Shown: piece by piece, positions 1-9,235 of the stretch
Numbering within the stretch: position 1 is the stretch's first letter
How the letters are laid out: every line of letters starts with the position of its first letter
Assembly: GCF_014647055.1 (NCBI RefSeq)
Contig: NZ_BMOL01000027.1
Location: 1-25,714 of the forward strand
From: Deinococcus aerolatus
Lineage (GTDB): Bacteria; Deinococcota; Deinococci; Deinococcales; Deinococcaceae
Reading direction: 5' to 3'
Length of the DNA: 25,714 nucleotides
Position numbers and translations under genes: made by a program
Notes under the pieces: generated by a model
Seen by the model: the letters and a program-made list of their open reading frames with translations, nothing else
The model's database searches: none
Told to the model about the DNA's origin: nothing

Positions 1-39
1 CGGTCTGGTCAGCGTAGCCGCTGACCGGGGCGAAGTGAC

Positions 40-551
40 TTGGCCCGTGGTCCTGTCCGAGGGGTTCATTCCATTGACCCACAGTCCAGCGCAGCGTCCC
101 GTGATCACTGTTCTCAGCGAACAGGAGGTTATCCATCGAACTTCCCCCCCAATCCCAGCCTGAACGCCCTCGGCTATGACAAGCGTGACCGCGTGGTGGT
201 CTTTCATGCCGATGACCTGGGCATGTGCCAGGCCACCGTCAGCGCGTATCAGGAGCTGCACGGGGCCGGTCTGCTCTCCTCCGCCGCCGTGATGATGCCG
301 TGTGCCTGGGCGCCGGCGGCGGCGCAGGCCATTCGCGCCCTCCCCACAGCAGACGTGGGCGTCCACTGGACCCTGACCAGCGAGTGGAGCGCGTCCCGCT
401 GGGGACCGCTGACCTGTGCGCCCGCGTTGACCGATGGGCAGGGCTATTTCCACATCGGGGTCGCGGAAGCCAGGCAGGCCCATCCGGCCACCGTCCGCAC
501 GGAACTGGCCGCCCAACTGGACCGCGCCCTGGCCTGGGGCCTGGACATTAC
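40..551 (+). pseudogene. ChbG/YdjC-family carbohydrate deacetylase, 3' part lost at IS insertion
   Basis: The family comprises metal-dependent deacetylases acting on N-acetylated oligosaccharides. The visible part begins near base 154 and contains the family's HADDLGMC metal-binding strand, the LSSAAVMMPC segment and GVHWTLTSEW, where a metal-binding histidine sits. Coding homology stops at DIT, codons ending near 550, exactly where relatives continue with an HLDSH metal motif. The IS boundary lies there after TTAC (548-551). Only the N-terminal half therefore remains and the enzyme should be inactive. The start is unclear: a good AGGAGG lies at 123-128, but no ATG, GTG or TTG in this frame follows at normal spacing, so the start may also be lost. 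The missing 3' half is not elsewhere in the window. Confidence 0.8.
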
Positions 552-1906
<1,355 letters not shown>

Positions 1907-1921
1907 TCCATTGGCGACGTG

Positions 1922-3100
1922 ATGTACCGCGTGCAGGGCAGTGCATTCCATGGCCGGCCGCACGGACAGGACGCCGATGTCCTGCTGGCCATCCAGACGC
2001 TGTTTTTCCGGGCGGGCTGTCCGGACAACAACTCCGTCGAGGTCACGGCTTCTGGCCTGCTGAGCATGAGCGGCCACGCGCGCAATGGCCAGTACTACAC
2101 CCGCCTGCGCGAGTCGTTGCTGCGGCTGTGGGGCGTGAAATGGACGATGGTTCGAACCCTTTGGGACGAGCGTCAGCGTCAGCATCGCGGCGACACCACC
2201 GCGACCAGCCTGATCGCCGAACTGCGTCTGGTCGACCAGTCGACTGGGCAGCACCGGCCATTCGAGGTGCGCGAGATCAGTGAGGCCAGCCCGATCGAGA
2301 TTACCCTCGTTCCCTCATTTGCGGCGTCTATTCGCGCGGGCCTGTTTCAAATTCTGGACGGCGAGTTGCTCGCGCGCCTGGGACAGCCGCAGGCCCGCAG
2401 TCTGTACCGGGTGCTGCAGGCGCACCGGGTGACTGGCGACGGCTCCCTGGTCAGCGAATTGTCATTCGCATTGCGCGACTGGCTCACCGCCTGTGGCCTG
2501 GAGGACGAGCGCGTCGACAACGCCAAACGGATGCTTGACCTGGCACATGATCGCCTGCGGGCTGAGGGCTATCTGCACGAGGTGGCGTTTACTGGCCGGG
2601 GCAAGGCCGGCCAGATCACGTACACCTTCCTCGCGGCTCCAGAGCCCGAGGCCGTGGAGCGCCTGCTGGACCGGGGCGTGACCCGGCCGGTGGCAGAAGC
2701 CCTGGCGGCCGACCATCCCCAGCGCATTACACCCGCCCTGCAGATCATCGACGAACGTCTCAAAACCGGCTGGAAACCACGCTCGCTCCCTGCGTCGGTG
2801 GTAGACGCGGTCCGGAACCCAGTCAAATGGGGCTACGCAGCCACTGAGAAGCCCTTCAAGGCCCTGGCGAACAAACGGGTGGGCAAGAAGGGCGGGGGGG
2901 ATGTGGCCCCGGCCCCCACGACCGCCGAGACGATCCTGGTCCTGATGAAATTGAAGCTCGGCCGCGCCCCGTCCCCGCAAACTGTGGAGGCCATCTACGA
3001 ATTGAGTGATCCCGGAATGGTGGCGCTTCTGGACGCACTCAAACGGCCCAAAAGCGAGGCGCTGCCTCTGGTGATGGCCCTTCTTCCCACCGAGCTCTAG
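1922..3100 (+). CDS. Plasmid replication initiator, N-terminally truncated by the IS
   Basis: The protein closely parallels the intact initiator at 4515-5897, sharing GRPHGxDxDxxL, the RxSLLRLWG region, the LGQPQARSLYRVLQAHR block and the C-terminal KPRSLPxxVVDAVRNP segment. It resembles the replication initiator protein A type (PF10134-like) of Deinococcus plasmids. Homology starts immediately beyond the IS right end, and about 40 N-terminal residues expected from the paralogue are missing. The in-frame GTG at 1919 or ATG at 1922 could permit translation, but no ribosome binding site is visible. It is probably inactive or a shortened DNA-binding form. No iterons precede this copy; its original upstream DNA has been replaced by the IS and chbG. 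Confidence 0.75.
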   Translation: MYRVQGSAFHGRPHGQDADVLLAIQTLFFRAGCPDNNSVEVTASGLLSMSGHARNGQYYTRLRESLLRLWGVKWTMVRTLWDERQRQHRGDTTATSLIAELRLVDQSTGQHRPFEVREISEASPIEITLVPSFAASIRAGLFQILDGELLARLGQPQARSLYRVLQAHRVTGDGSLVSELSFALRDWLTACGLEDERVDNAKRMLDLAHDRLRAEGYLHEVAFTGRGKAGQITYTFLAAPEPEAVERLLDRGVTRPVAEALAADHPQRITPALQIIDERLKTGWKPRSLPASVVDAVRNPVKWGYAATEKPFKALANKRVGKKGGGDVAPAPTTAETILVLMKLKLGRAPSPQTVEAIYELSDPGMVALLDALKRPKSEALPLVMALLPTEL

Positions 3101-3622
3101 CCGGAAGTTCAGCCGCAGTAGCCCACCGCAACACGCGGGAGGAGTGTTCCTCCGCCCCATCGTCCCCAAGAAGCTGTGCCAGCGCGGCGGCCCCGCCTGC
3201 ACGGCCTCATGCCGGAGCTTCGGGTGAAGGCCGACGCTCCCGCCGAGACTCCAGACCAGTTCCTGCGTGGGCGGTCCCAGCGCCGGCGAACAGCGAAGTG
3301 TGGGCATCTCCAGAACCGCGTGTAAGGCCTGAATGAATTGGCCTTTCGTCTGTCTCGCCCGTCGTTCCGCGTCTCATCAACTGTGGCAGTGCTGTCAGGA
3401 CGTCGGGCGGACACGCGGGGTTTATGGGGGGCATCAGCAGCACGTTCGTCGATTGGGCCAGGGCCAGAGTAAGCGCAGGGCTCTGCAGGGCCGATCGGGG
3501 CAAGAGTGAGGGGGGCAACTCGCGCTCCAGCGCTGCACCAACTTTTGCGTCACATTTCATGACCCAGTATGCAATCTATCACATCTTCACACAAAAATGC
3601 CCTGACACTCGTGTGGTGAAAA
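3101..3622. other. Intergenic stretch with a partition-like motif cluster at its end
   Basis: No convincing gene is visible on either strand; open frames here are shadows with no family resemblance. From about 3549 the composition becomes AT-richer and contains TCACAT, TTCACACAAAAATG (3586-3599) and GTGTGGTGAAAAATGG (3611-3626). These resemble the motifs around parAB at 6990-8200, for example ATCACACAAATG at 8179-8190. Confidence 0.45.
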
Positions 3623-4153
3623 ATGGTGACGCTAGCTGTCACTGAGTACCCGGGCTGGGTCCGGGACGTCGTTCAGGCGCTGCGGACGCGGCGAGCCCAG
3701 GGGTTCAAGCCGCGGTCGCTGGGCGGGGCGATGGTGGACGCTGTGCGCAATCCGGACAAATACGTCGGCGCGTCTCCCCTGCCTGCCGCTGCACCACGCG
3801 CCGGCGCCAGGACGAAGTCTAAACCCGAACCGCAGCCGATGCTGCTGCCCATGACCCGGGAAAAATCGCTGGGCATGATCGGCAACGCCGCCAAGATCAA
3901 GCTGGGCCGCGCGCCCCACGCTACAGCGCTTGAGAAGCTCGCCGGGCTGCCTGTGGAAGCGGTGGCGGGGCTGGCTGCGGCCGCGCGTGGGCGGTTGACT
4001 TGGAGGGTGCGGCCCAGCGCCTGCGCCGAACACTGGGAGGCGGAGAAGACGCAGGCTCCAACCCTCGCACCTCCTGGTCTGAAAAAGTGGGATACCTTTG
4101 GGCCGTTCCCGGCGGCTTTCAGAGCGTCAACCGGCGTTCTGCACCGACTTTGA
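3623..4153 (+). pseudogene. C-terminal fossil of a third replication initiator
   Basis: Translation of 3635-3990 aligns with the C-terminal end of the initiator at 1922-3100. The shared pieces, in order, are a YPGWV segment matching HPQRI, GFKPRSLGGAMVDAVRNP matching GWKPRSLPASVVDAVRNP, and KIKLGRAPHATALEKL matching KLKLGRAPSPQTVEAI. The N-terminal DNA-binding part is absent. The frame then runs into the iterons, giving an unrelated tail (WDTFGPF). It is a remnant of an additional, divergent rep gene, left when replicon segments recombined. The ATG at 3623 is only the first methionine of the frame and has no role that I can support. Confidence 0.7.
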
Positions 4154-4426
4154 ACGCCAAGGTGATGGGATACCTTTGGGCCGAAGCGGAAAAATGCCGC
4201 TCCAGACGGAATTATCTTCTGGGATACCTTTGGGCCGTTGGTGGGACACTTTTGGGCCGATTTTTTGGGACACCTTTGGGCCGAATCGAGACTTTAGAGC
4301 TCCTGGCGCATGTTTCTGGCATTTGACCACTTGCTAGGATAATTTGGGATACCTTTGGGTCGTCAGATCAAAATTCTGGGATACTTTTGGGCCGTTGGCC
4401 CGAAATTTTGGGATACCTTTGGGCCG
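4088..4426 (+). repeat. Iteron array, 8 direct 18-bp repeats (probable origin of replication)
   Basis: Eight copies of TGGGAYACYTTTGGGYCG start at 4088, 4166, 4220, 4242, 4266, 4345, 4377 and 4409, all in the same orientation. Five are identical to one another, including those at 4088, 4220 and 4409. Start spacings of 22, 24, 32 and 32 bp approximate two or three helical turns; others are 54 to 79 bp. The array directly precedes the intact initiator gene, the usual layout of an iteron-controlled plasmid origin where Rep binds the repeats. The first copy lies in the tail of the rep fossil. Confidence 0.9.
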
Positions 4427-4429
4427 TTC

Positions 4430-4447
4430 TGGTCCAAAAGTACCGTC
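4430..4447 (-). promoter_or_regulatory. Inverted partial iteron, possible Rep operator
   Basis: GGTCCAAAAGTACC at 4431-4444 matches the reverse complement of the iteron core at about 12 of 14 positions. It lies after the last direct iteron and before rep. In other iteron plasmids such inverted partial copies serve as the operator where Rep dimers repress their own gene; that role is inferred here. Confidence 0.5.
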
Positions 4448-4462
4448 TAGGACAGAAAATGC

Positions 4463-4500
4463 CTCCTTCTCTGTTGTTGTTTTCTTTTATTCTTTAATCA
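4463..4500. other. AT- and pyrimidine-rich tract between iterons and rep
   Basis: A run dominated by T and C (ttgttgttttcttttattc and neighbours) contrasts with the GC-rich surroundings. It sits between the iterons and the rep start. It could be the DNA-unwinding element or part of the rep leader; position and composition are the only evidence. No consensus DnaA box was found. Confidence 0.35.
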
Positions 4501-4514
4501 GGAAGAACAACGAC

Positions 4515-5897
4515 ATGTACCGAAAAAAGCCGCCACAACTCCCTCCCCTGCTCACGGAGCGCAATCTGGACCGCCTAGGCTTCTTCAGCATCCAGACGCG
4601 CCTCTCGGCAGAATCCGCCTGGAAGAGCCAGTTCCAGGTGGGCGGACGCATGATTGAGGTGCATGGCGAGGGGACCCGGGGACGCCCACACGGGGCAGAC
4701 ACCGACATCATGCTGGGGCTGGAACAGCTGTTTGTCGCGCAGGGCAGCCCAGAGGACAACTGGATCCACACGACGCCCAACGCGCTGCGGGAAGCGGCCA
4801 TGATGACCAAGAATGGCCGTGCGTTCCGGCGGATTCGTGAAGGCTTGCTGCGCATCTGGGCCGCTGGATTCATCGTCCGCGAGGGCTGGGTGGATCCCGC
4901 AGGCCGCCCCGTCCGCTTCAATGCCGCCTTCCGGTTGTTTGAAGAACTGCGGTACTGGGAAAAGGAGACCAGCGACCTGCCGGAACTGTTGCCCGACGCC
5001 CGACTGAGCGTGCGGCTCTCGGATCAGCTGGCGTCCAGCATCCGGGCCGGCTTCACCCACGCCCTGCGGCGCGAGGTGCTGACCCACCTGGAGCAGCCGC
5101 ACTCCCGCGCGCTCTACCGCCTGACCGAAGCCCACCGGTACGCGGATGACGGAACCATGCTGCGCACCCTGAGCGTCCCCCTGCTCGACTGGCGGGAGGC
5201 CTGCGGCATCCGCGAGGAGCGGGCCAGCAAGGTGATGCGGGCGCTGGACACCGCGCATGAGGAACTCGCAGCTGCAGGCTACCTGGCCGACATTCAGGTG
5301 ACGGGCCGCGGGCAGCGGCAGACCCTGGACTACGTGTTCCGGCAGGAAAACGAGCCGGATCCTGCACTCGTGCGCTTGCTGCGCGAATACCGGATTGGCG
5401 GTCCGCGCGCCGTTCAGCTTGCGACGGATTTTCCGCAGCGCGTCGAAGCGGCCGTCAGGTACTACGATCAGGTCAGGGCCCAGGGCAAGGTGATCCGGAA
5501 TCCGCCGGGCTTTATTGCCGACATCATCGCCGACGCTGAGAAGTACGAATTGCCCAGCAGTTTTTCGGTGACTCAGTCTCCGGATGAAGCGCGGCAGGCA
5601 CAGGCTGTGCGTGCCTCCCAGAGTGAGCGTGAGGCGCATGAACTGCACGAGACCCGGCTGGCCCAGCAACTGGCCCTCTCGCCCCAGGAGCAGTGGAAGG
5701 AGGTGGGGGCCACCCTGCTGCTGCTGCTGAAAAAGCCGCTCTCAAGCGAGGAGTTAAAAGCGCTGCAAGACCGGTGTCGTTCGGGGGAACTGCAGGCGGT
5801 GCGCCTGGCCCATGAGGCGGCGCGGGCGACGGCGACGCTTGAGCTGCAAGACTTTGTAGTTAAGCTCAAAGCGCAACTTAAAGCCCCGGGGGCCTGA
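4515..5897 (+). CDS. Plasmid replication initiator protein (RepA/PF10134-like), intact
   Basis: This should initiate plasmid replication by binding the upstream iterons. The 460-residue protein begins MYRKKPPQLPPLLTERN and contains GRPHGADTDIML near residue 56, a winged-helix-like REGLLRIWAAGF segment, LEQPHSRALYRLTEAHR near residue 200, and a charged, glutamine-rich C-terminal third likely to be partly coiled coil. The start at ATG 4515 is supported by AGGAAG at 4500-4505. The frame is open back to 4344, but that stretch translates the iterons and is not protein-like. It is the only complete one of three related rep sequences. An IS5-type remnant begins within a few bases of its stop. Autoregulation through the inverted partial iteron is plausible. 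Confidence 0.85.
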   Translation: MYRKKPPQLPPLLTERNLDRLGFFSIQTRLSAESAWKSQFQVGGRMIEVHGEGTRGRPHGADTDIMLGLEQLFVAQGSPEDNWIHTTPNALREAAMMTKNGRAFRRIREGLLRIWAAGFIVREGWVDPAGRPVRFNAAFRLFEELRYWEKETSDLPELLPDARLSVRLSDQLASSIRAGFTHALRREVLTHLEQPHSRALYRLTEAHRYADDGTMLRTLSVPLLDWREACGIREERASKVMRALDTAHEELAAAGYLADIQVTGRGQRQTLDYVFRQENEPDPALVRLLREYRIGGPRAVQLATDFPQRVEAAVRYYDQVRAQGKVIRNPPGFIADIIADAEKYELPSSFSVTQSPDEARQAQAVRASQSEREAHELHETRLAQQLALSPQEQWKEVGATLLLLLKKPLSSEELKALQDRCRSGELQAVRLAHEAARATATLELQDFVVKLKAQLKAPGA

Positions 5898-5901
5898 CCA
5901 A

Positions 5902-6623
5902 GAGCGTGTTTATAAAGGGTCAGGCCCGATGGCAACAAGCTTGAGGTGTGAAACGCTAGCCATACTCATCGGACCTCACCCAAGCCCAGTTTGGGCGGCT
6001 CGAACCCTTGCTTCCCGCTGCCAAATCAGGAGGTCGACCGTACGCGGTCGACCTCCACGAAGTGCTGTGCGCGATTCTGTACGTGTTGCAGGGTGGCATT
6101 GTCTGGAGAAATCTGCCGCATGACTTTCCGGCGTGGCAGACCTTGGACTCGTACTTTCGCCGTTTTGAAGTTAATGGTTCGTGGGAAGCGATCAATCGTG
6201 TCCTGGTACGGAACACCAGAGTGGCGGCGGGGCGCGACCCGGAGCCGAGTGCGGGCATCAGAGACGCCCAGACAGTGCGCTGCGCCCCGCAAGCGGGGCC
6301 ACGTGGTGTGGACGCAGGGAAAAAGACCAACGGGCGCAAACAGCATATTTTGACCGATACGGTGGGCTTGTTGCTGGTGGTGCTGATCACAACGGGAGAC
6401 ATTCAGGATCGTGATGGCGGGAAAATGGCATTGATGTATATGCGGAGGCGCTTTATGCGCCTCCGTCACGTCTGGGCCGATAGCGGTGATCGGGGCAAGC
6501 TCGGCACATGAACGCTGGAAACACTGGGCTGAACACTGGAAATTATCAAACGCAGCGACAAGGCCAAAGGGTTTCAGGTGCTGCCCCGTCGCTGGGTGGT
6601 GGAACGCCCATTGGCTTGGTTGA
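5902..6623 (+). pseudogene. IS5-family transposase remnant (nonsense codons, 3' end missing)
   Basis: A terminal-repeat-like GAGCGTGTTTATAAA starts at 5902. The reading frame GTG AAA CGC TAG CCA (from 5948) continues as PYSSDLTQAQFGRLEPLLP, then GGRPYAVDLHEVL, WRNLPHDFPAWQT, GPRGVDAGKKTNGRKQHILTDT and LEIIKRSDKAKGFQVLPRRWVVERPLAWL, the classical IS5/IS1031-type DDE transposase. Amber codon 4 (5957) and two later in-frame stops (6509 and about 10 codons on) inactivate it without a frameshift. Homology ends at about 6623, where an IS200-type fragment begins on the opposite strand. No matching right terminal repeat was found, so the 3' end is deleted. The frame around residues 75-90 is also unusual. 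Confidence 0.8.
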
Positions 6624-6795
6624 CGTCCCTCTCCCGGATGGGCCAGTCCCGTTCCAAGCAGATGGCCGTGAAAATCTCCATCAGGCGTTCGCGGGACGGG
6701 CCAAAGAACGAATGGCGGCGGTCGTCCTTCGGAGTGAACACCAAATGGTGGCTCAAATTGAAGTGTGCGTGTCGTGTGGCGCGTTCACCAGCCAT
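6623..6795 (-). pseudogene. N-terminal fragment of an IS200-type TnpA (Y1 transposase)
   Basis: From the ATG at 6795 on the minus strand the translation gives LSHHLVFTPKDDRRHSFFG followed by ERLMEIFTAICLERDWPIRERDV. This matches the start of Y1 HUH transposases (pattern YHLVWxxKYRR, then a helix and WxIxExEV). The family continues with a PDHVHLL motif containing the HUH histidines, but here the sequence changes abruptly into the IS5 remnant. Neither the HUH pair nor the catalytic tyrosine is present, so it is inactive. Confidence 0.65.
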
Positions 6796-6879
6796 GTGCA
6801 TATGGGTAGCGCATTCCAGCCTGCTGCAGGTGGCCCCGCGCCGCCTGCAGAGACGAAAAGCGCCCCCGATAGAAGCCAC

Positions 6880-7293
6880 TCTCTCTAATCGCGGCTGTCG
6901 AGGTGGCCACCTGCGAAGCGCCGTAGGGGCGCAGCCGGGTCCTGACCACCGTTACGGCGCTGGGCCGCTCAACCGTGTTACGTGGTGAATGTGTGAAAGT
7001 ATAATAGTGTGAACTGAACGTCTCACCTTTTGGTGGCGGTATGTTGGTTTAAAACCACAAAACAGGAGGGCGGTGATGTTGTGAAAACACACCTGTGTAA
7101 TCTTCTGGTTGTGTTTTAGTGTGAAGCCGCGATCGGCTAAGTTGTGTGTTTGCGTGAGAGCATAATCCCACACAAACACACGCCAAACTGATCATGCTGC
7201 CCACGGCGTTTTGGAGAGACCCTCATCGATTCAATACTTGTATGGAGGTGTGGTCATGTGTTGTCACACAATCGCACTTCCATAATCTCACGC
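6880..7293. promoter_or_regulatory. Centromere-like region downstream of parAB with GTGTGA motifs
   Basis: No gene is visible. GTGTGA occurs at 6991-6996, 7007-7012 and 7119-7124, the first two flanking a perfect TATAAT at 7000-7005. GTGTTGTCACAC (7258-7269) is a short inverted repeat, and GTGTGTTTGCGTG (from about 7145) mirrors CACACAAACACACG at about 7169-7182. Small ribbon-helix-helix partition proteins usually bind clusters of short repeats, so this is a plausible parS. A GC hairpin (GCGCC/GGCGC near 6919-6935) lies before the cluster. Confidence 0.5.
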
Positions 7294-7551
7294 TTACGTC
7301 GTTCTGCGTTCCTGTGCGTCCAGTGCGGCGACGAGCATCTGTTCAGCCAGTTCCTGAACGGTCGTGTCCCGCTGCACCGCCAGCAGTTTGAGGCGTTTGT
7401 GCGTCGGCGCCTTGAGCGCCACATTGACGCGCCGTTCCGGCGGTGTCGGCGTCTCCGGGAGGGCGCTCGCCTCGGCCTGCGGACGCGGAACCTCGGCCGA
7501 TCGGCGGGCCGCCCCCAGAATGCTGCTGGCGTCCGTGGACTTTTTGCTCAC
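7294..7551 (-). CDS. parB: Small ribbon-helix-helix partition protein (ParB-like)
   Basis: This 85-residue protein has a disordered N-terminal half rich in Ala, Pro and Ser. Its C-terminal half fits a ribbon-helix-helix fold: a beta strand RRVNVALKA, helix THKRLKLLAVQRD and helix TTVQELAEQMLVAALD. Its GTG start overlaps the parA stop by four bases (GTGA), which indicates translational coupling. Small centromere-binding proteins of this kind accompany ParA ATPases of type Ib and repress the operon while binding the centromere. The GTGTGA clusters on both sides of the operon are likely binding sites. It is not a classical HTH ParB; the name reflects context. Confidence 0.7.
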   Translation of the reverse strand: MSKKSTDASSILGAARRSAEVPRPQAEASALPETPTPPERRVNVALKAPTHKRLKLLAVQRDTTVQELAEQMLVAALDAQERRTT

Positions 7552-8135
7552 AGATGGACCCCCAGATTGGTGAGTGCTTCTTTGAACGGCGGGGTCAGGT
7601 GGGCCGGGATCATGTTTCCGAACGCCCGCTGGTAGTCCACCGCTTTGCGGATCTGGGCCACCACCGGGTAGCCCAGTTGCTCGAGCGTCGGCCCCATGGC
7701 GGCGCTGACATTGTCGTGTTCCATGCGGTTCAGCACAAACCCCAGCTGAACGCCCTGCTGCAGCTCAACCTCGCTCAGGGCCTGGACGGTTTCCTGCAAC
7801 CGGTCCATCTCACCTGCTCCGGGCAGAAGCGGCACCAGCAGCACGTGGGACTGCCGGGCCGTGTCCTGCAGGATCCGGATGTCGTTGGGCGGCGTATCGA
7901 CCACCAGGAAGTCGAGCCCAACCATGCTGGTGGCCTCGATCGGTCCGATCACCTGGTAGGGGAGAGGCACCTCGCCCTTCTGCGCCCCGTGCTGCCACCC
8001 CATCGCGCTGCCTTCCGGGTCGCGGTCCAGCAGGGCCACCCGGTGGCCCGCCGCTCCCAGCACCTGGGCCACGCCCACCGACACCAGGGTCTTGCCCACC
8101 CCACCCTTACGGCTCAACACACTGATTACCTTCAC
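7548..8135 (-). CDS. parA: ParA-type partition ATPase (small, type Ib)
   Basis: A 195-residue P-loop ATPase that positions plasmid copies on the nucleoid. It opens with MKVISVLSRKGGVGKTLVSVG, a deviant Walker A motif with signature lysine at residue 10. LLDRDPEGSAMGW follows as the switch I/A' region and LDFLVVDTPP as Walker B. The short length and lack of an N-terminal HTH place it in type Ib, consistent with the small RHH partner encoded directly after it. The start is GTG at 8135 with only a weak TGGGA upstream. Two GTGTGA motifs on the minus strand (8146-8153 and 8178-8185) lie just before the gene, so autoregulation by the partner is likely. Confidence 0.85.
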   Translation of the reverse strand: MKVISVLSRKGGVGKTLVSVGVAQVLGAAGHRVALLDRDPEGSAMGWQHGAQKGEVPLPYQVIGPIEATSMVGLDFLVVDTPPNDIRILQDTARQSHVLLVPLLPGAGEMDRLQETVQALSEVELQQGVQLGFVLNRMEHDNVSAAMGPTLEQLGYPVVAQIRKAVDYQRAFGNMIPAHLTPPFKEALTNLGVHL

Positions 8136-8139
8136 AATC

Positions 8140-8190
8140 CCATTGTTTCACACCATTGTTTTGAGAGCAAATCAAATTATCACACAAATG
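8140..8190 (-). promoter_or_regulatory. parAB promoter/operator region with GTGTGA motifs
   Basis: Read on the minus strand, GTGTGATA (8185-8178) and GTGTGAAA (8153-8146) precede the parA start, with a further ATTGTGAAG overlapping the start codon. The sequence is AT-rich, contains TGATAAT as a possible -10, and is the only gap before parA. The repeats match those downstream of parB, as expected for one protein acting at operator and centromere. Confidence 0.5.
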
Positions 8191-8378
8191 TAAAACAGGG
8201 CTTGTGAGGAACAATGTTTCTGTGATTTTGCGTGACGCTGACGGTGGGCCCTCCATCCCTGTAGGAGACGGGGGAGGCGGAGCCCGAATACCTGTGTGGC
8301 AGGGGAGGAAGCGTTGTCACCTGCCATCTGGATGGGGAGAAGGAAGAGGGGAGACCGACGCGCCACCGGCTGCCGGGA
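8191..8378. other. Short intergenic region between parA and recombinase
   Basis: No gene is supported. ATGGCAGGTG and CCCCTGCCA (around 8297-8335) form an imperfect inverted repeat that could terminate recombinase transcription. Confidence 0.3.
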
Positions 8379-9235
8379 TCACTCAATGGTTTCCGCGGCC
8401 GCCAGCGCCGCACGGCGGGTATTGACGTCGAGTTTGGCGTACACGGCTGAAGTGGCGATGGAGGCGTGGCCCAGGACGTCGGCCACCACGTGCAGGTCCC
8501 TGGTCGCGCGGTACAGCCGGGTGTCTGCCGTCCGGCGCAGCGCGTGGACGCCGCACAGCGTCTCGTCCAGGCCCAGCAGCTGGCCGTAGCCGGCGACCAC
8601 GGAATACAGGCTCCGGTTCGAGAGGCGCTGGCCCCGGGCGGCCGGTTGAAACGAGAGCAGCAGCGCCCCCTGATCCACCTGGGTGTCTGCAACCACGGCG
8701 CGGCGGGCCACCAGCCAGGTCTGCAGGGCGGCCAGCGTCCCGGGCGGCAGATCGACGGTCCGGGCTTTGTGCCCCTTGCCGTGCCGGACGCGCAGGCGGG
8801 CAGAGCGCAGGTCGACGTCGGCGACGTCCAGGCGCACCATCTCGTCGAGGCGCAGGCCCAGCCGCACGCCGAGCAGCAGGATGACGGTGTCCCTGGCCTG
8901 ACGCTCGGGCGCGTGGCCCTGGGTCTGGGGCAGCGCCAGGAGTTCGGCGAGCAGCGCGGTGGGAAAGGCGTTCTTGCGTTCGTGCGCGGCCGTGCGGGCG
9001 CGGGGTGCGCGGGTGGCGCGGGCGGGTCCGCAGGTGCAGCAGGTACTGCTCGACGTGCTCGTCGGCCAGCTGGTTGAGGGCCAGGGTCTGGGACCCGCTC
9101 CAGCACCAGCCCAGAAAATTGCGGACGGCGAGGTGGTAGTTGCGCAGGGTGCGTGGGCTGGTATCGGAGCCGGCGGCGCCCTTGAGGCGGACGTGGTAGG
9201 TGACCAGGTTGAGGGTGCCCAGTTGAAGTCCCTTG
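8379..9235 (-). pseudogene. Tyrosine recombinase (XerC/D-like), frameshifted and lacking its start
   Basis: The C-terminal catalytic domain lies in one frame up to about 9000: GVRLGLRLDEMVRL holds the first Arg, GKGHKARTVDLP the Lys, HALRRTADT the HxxR, LGHASIATSAVYAKL the second His and the Tyr nucleophile. The N-terminal SAM-like DNA-binding domain (TYHVRLKGAAGSD, then LRNYHLAVRNFLGW and LADEHVEQYLLHL) is in another frame, so a frameshift lies in the GC-rich stretch near 9000-9025. A stop precedes the N-terminal part near 9243 with no good start codon after it. Intact relatives resolve plasmid multimers or integrate elements, fitting its place beside parAB. A sequencing error in the GC run is possible. 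Confidence 0.75.

Noticed and set aside
120..140. DnaA box (TTATCCATC)
   Set aside because: It mismatches the TTATNCACA consensus and lies alone, away from the iterons.
3207..3560. Minus-strand gene in the gap after the truncated rep
   Set aside because: The translation has no recognisable domain, composition is as for chance frames, and no ribosome site is present.
4088..4426. CRISPR array
   Set aside because: The repeats are only 18 bp with irregular gaps of 4 to 61 bases, and they precede a rep gene without cas genes; iterons fit better.
4344..4514. N-terminal extension of the intact rep
   Set aside because: It would translate the iterons (repeated WDTFGPL-like peptides), and ATG 4515 has a suitable ribosome site.
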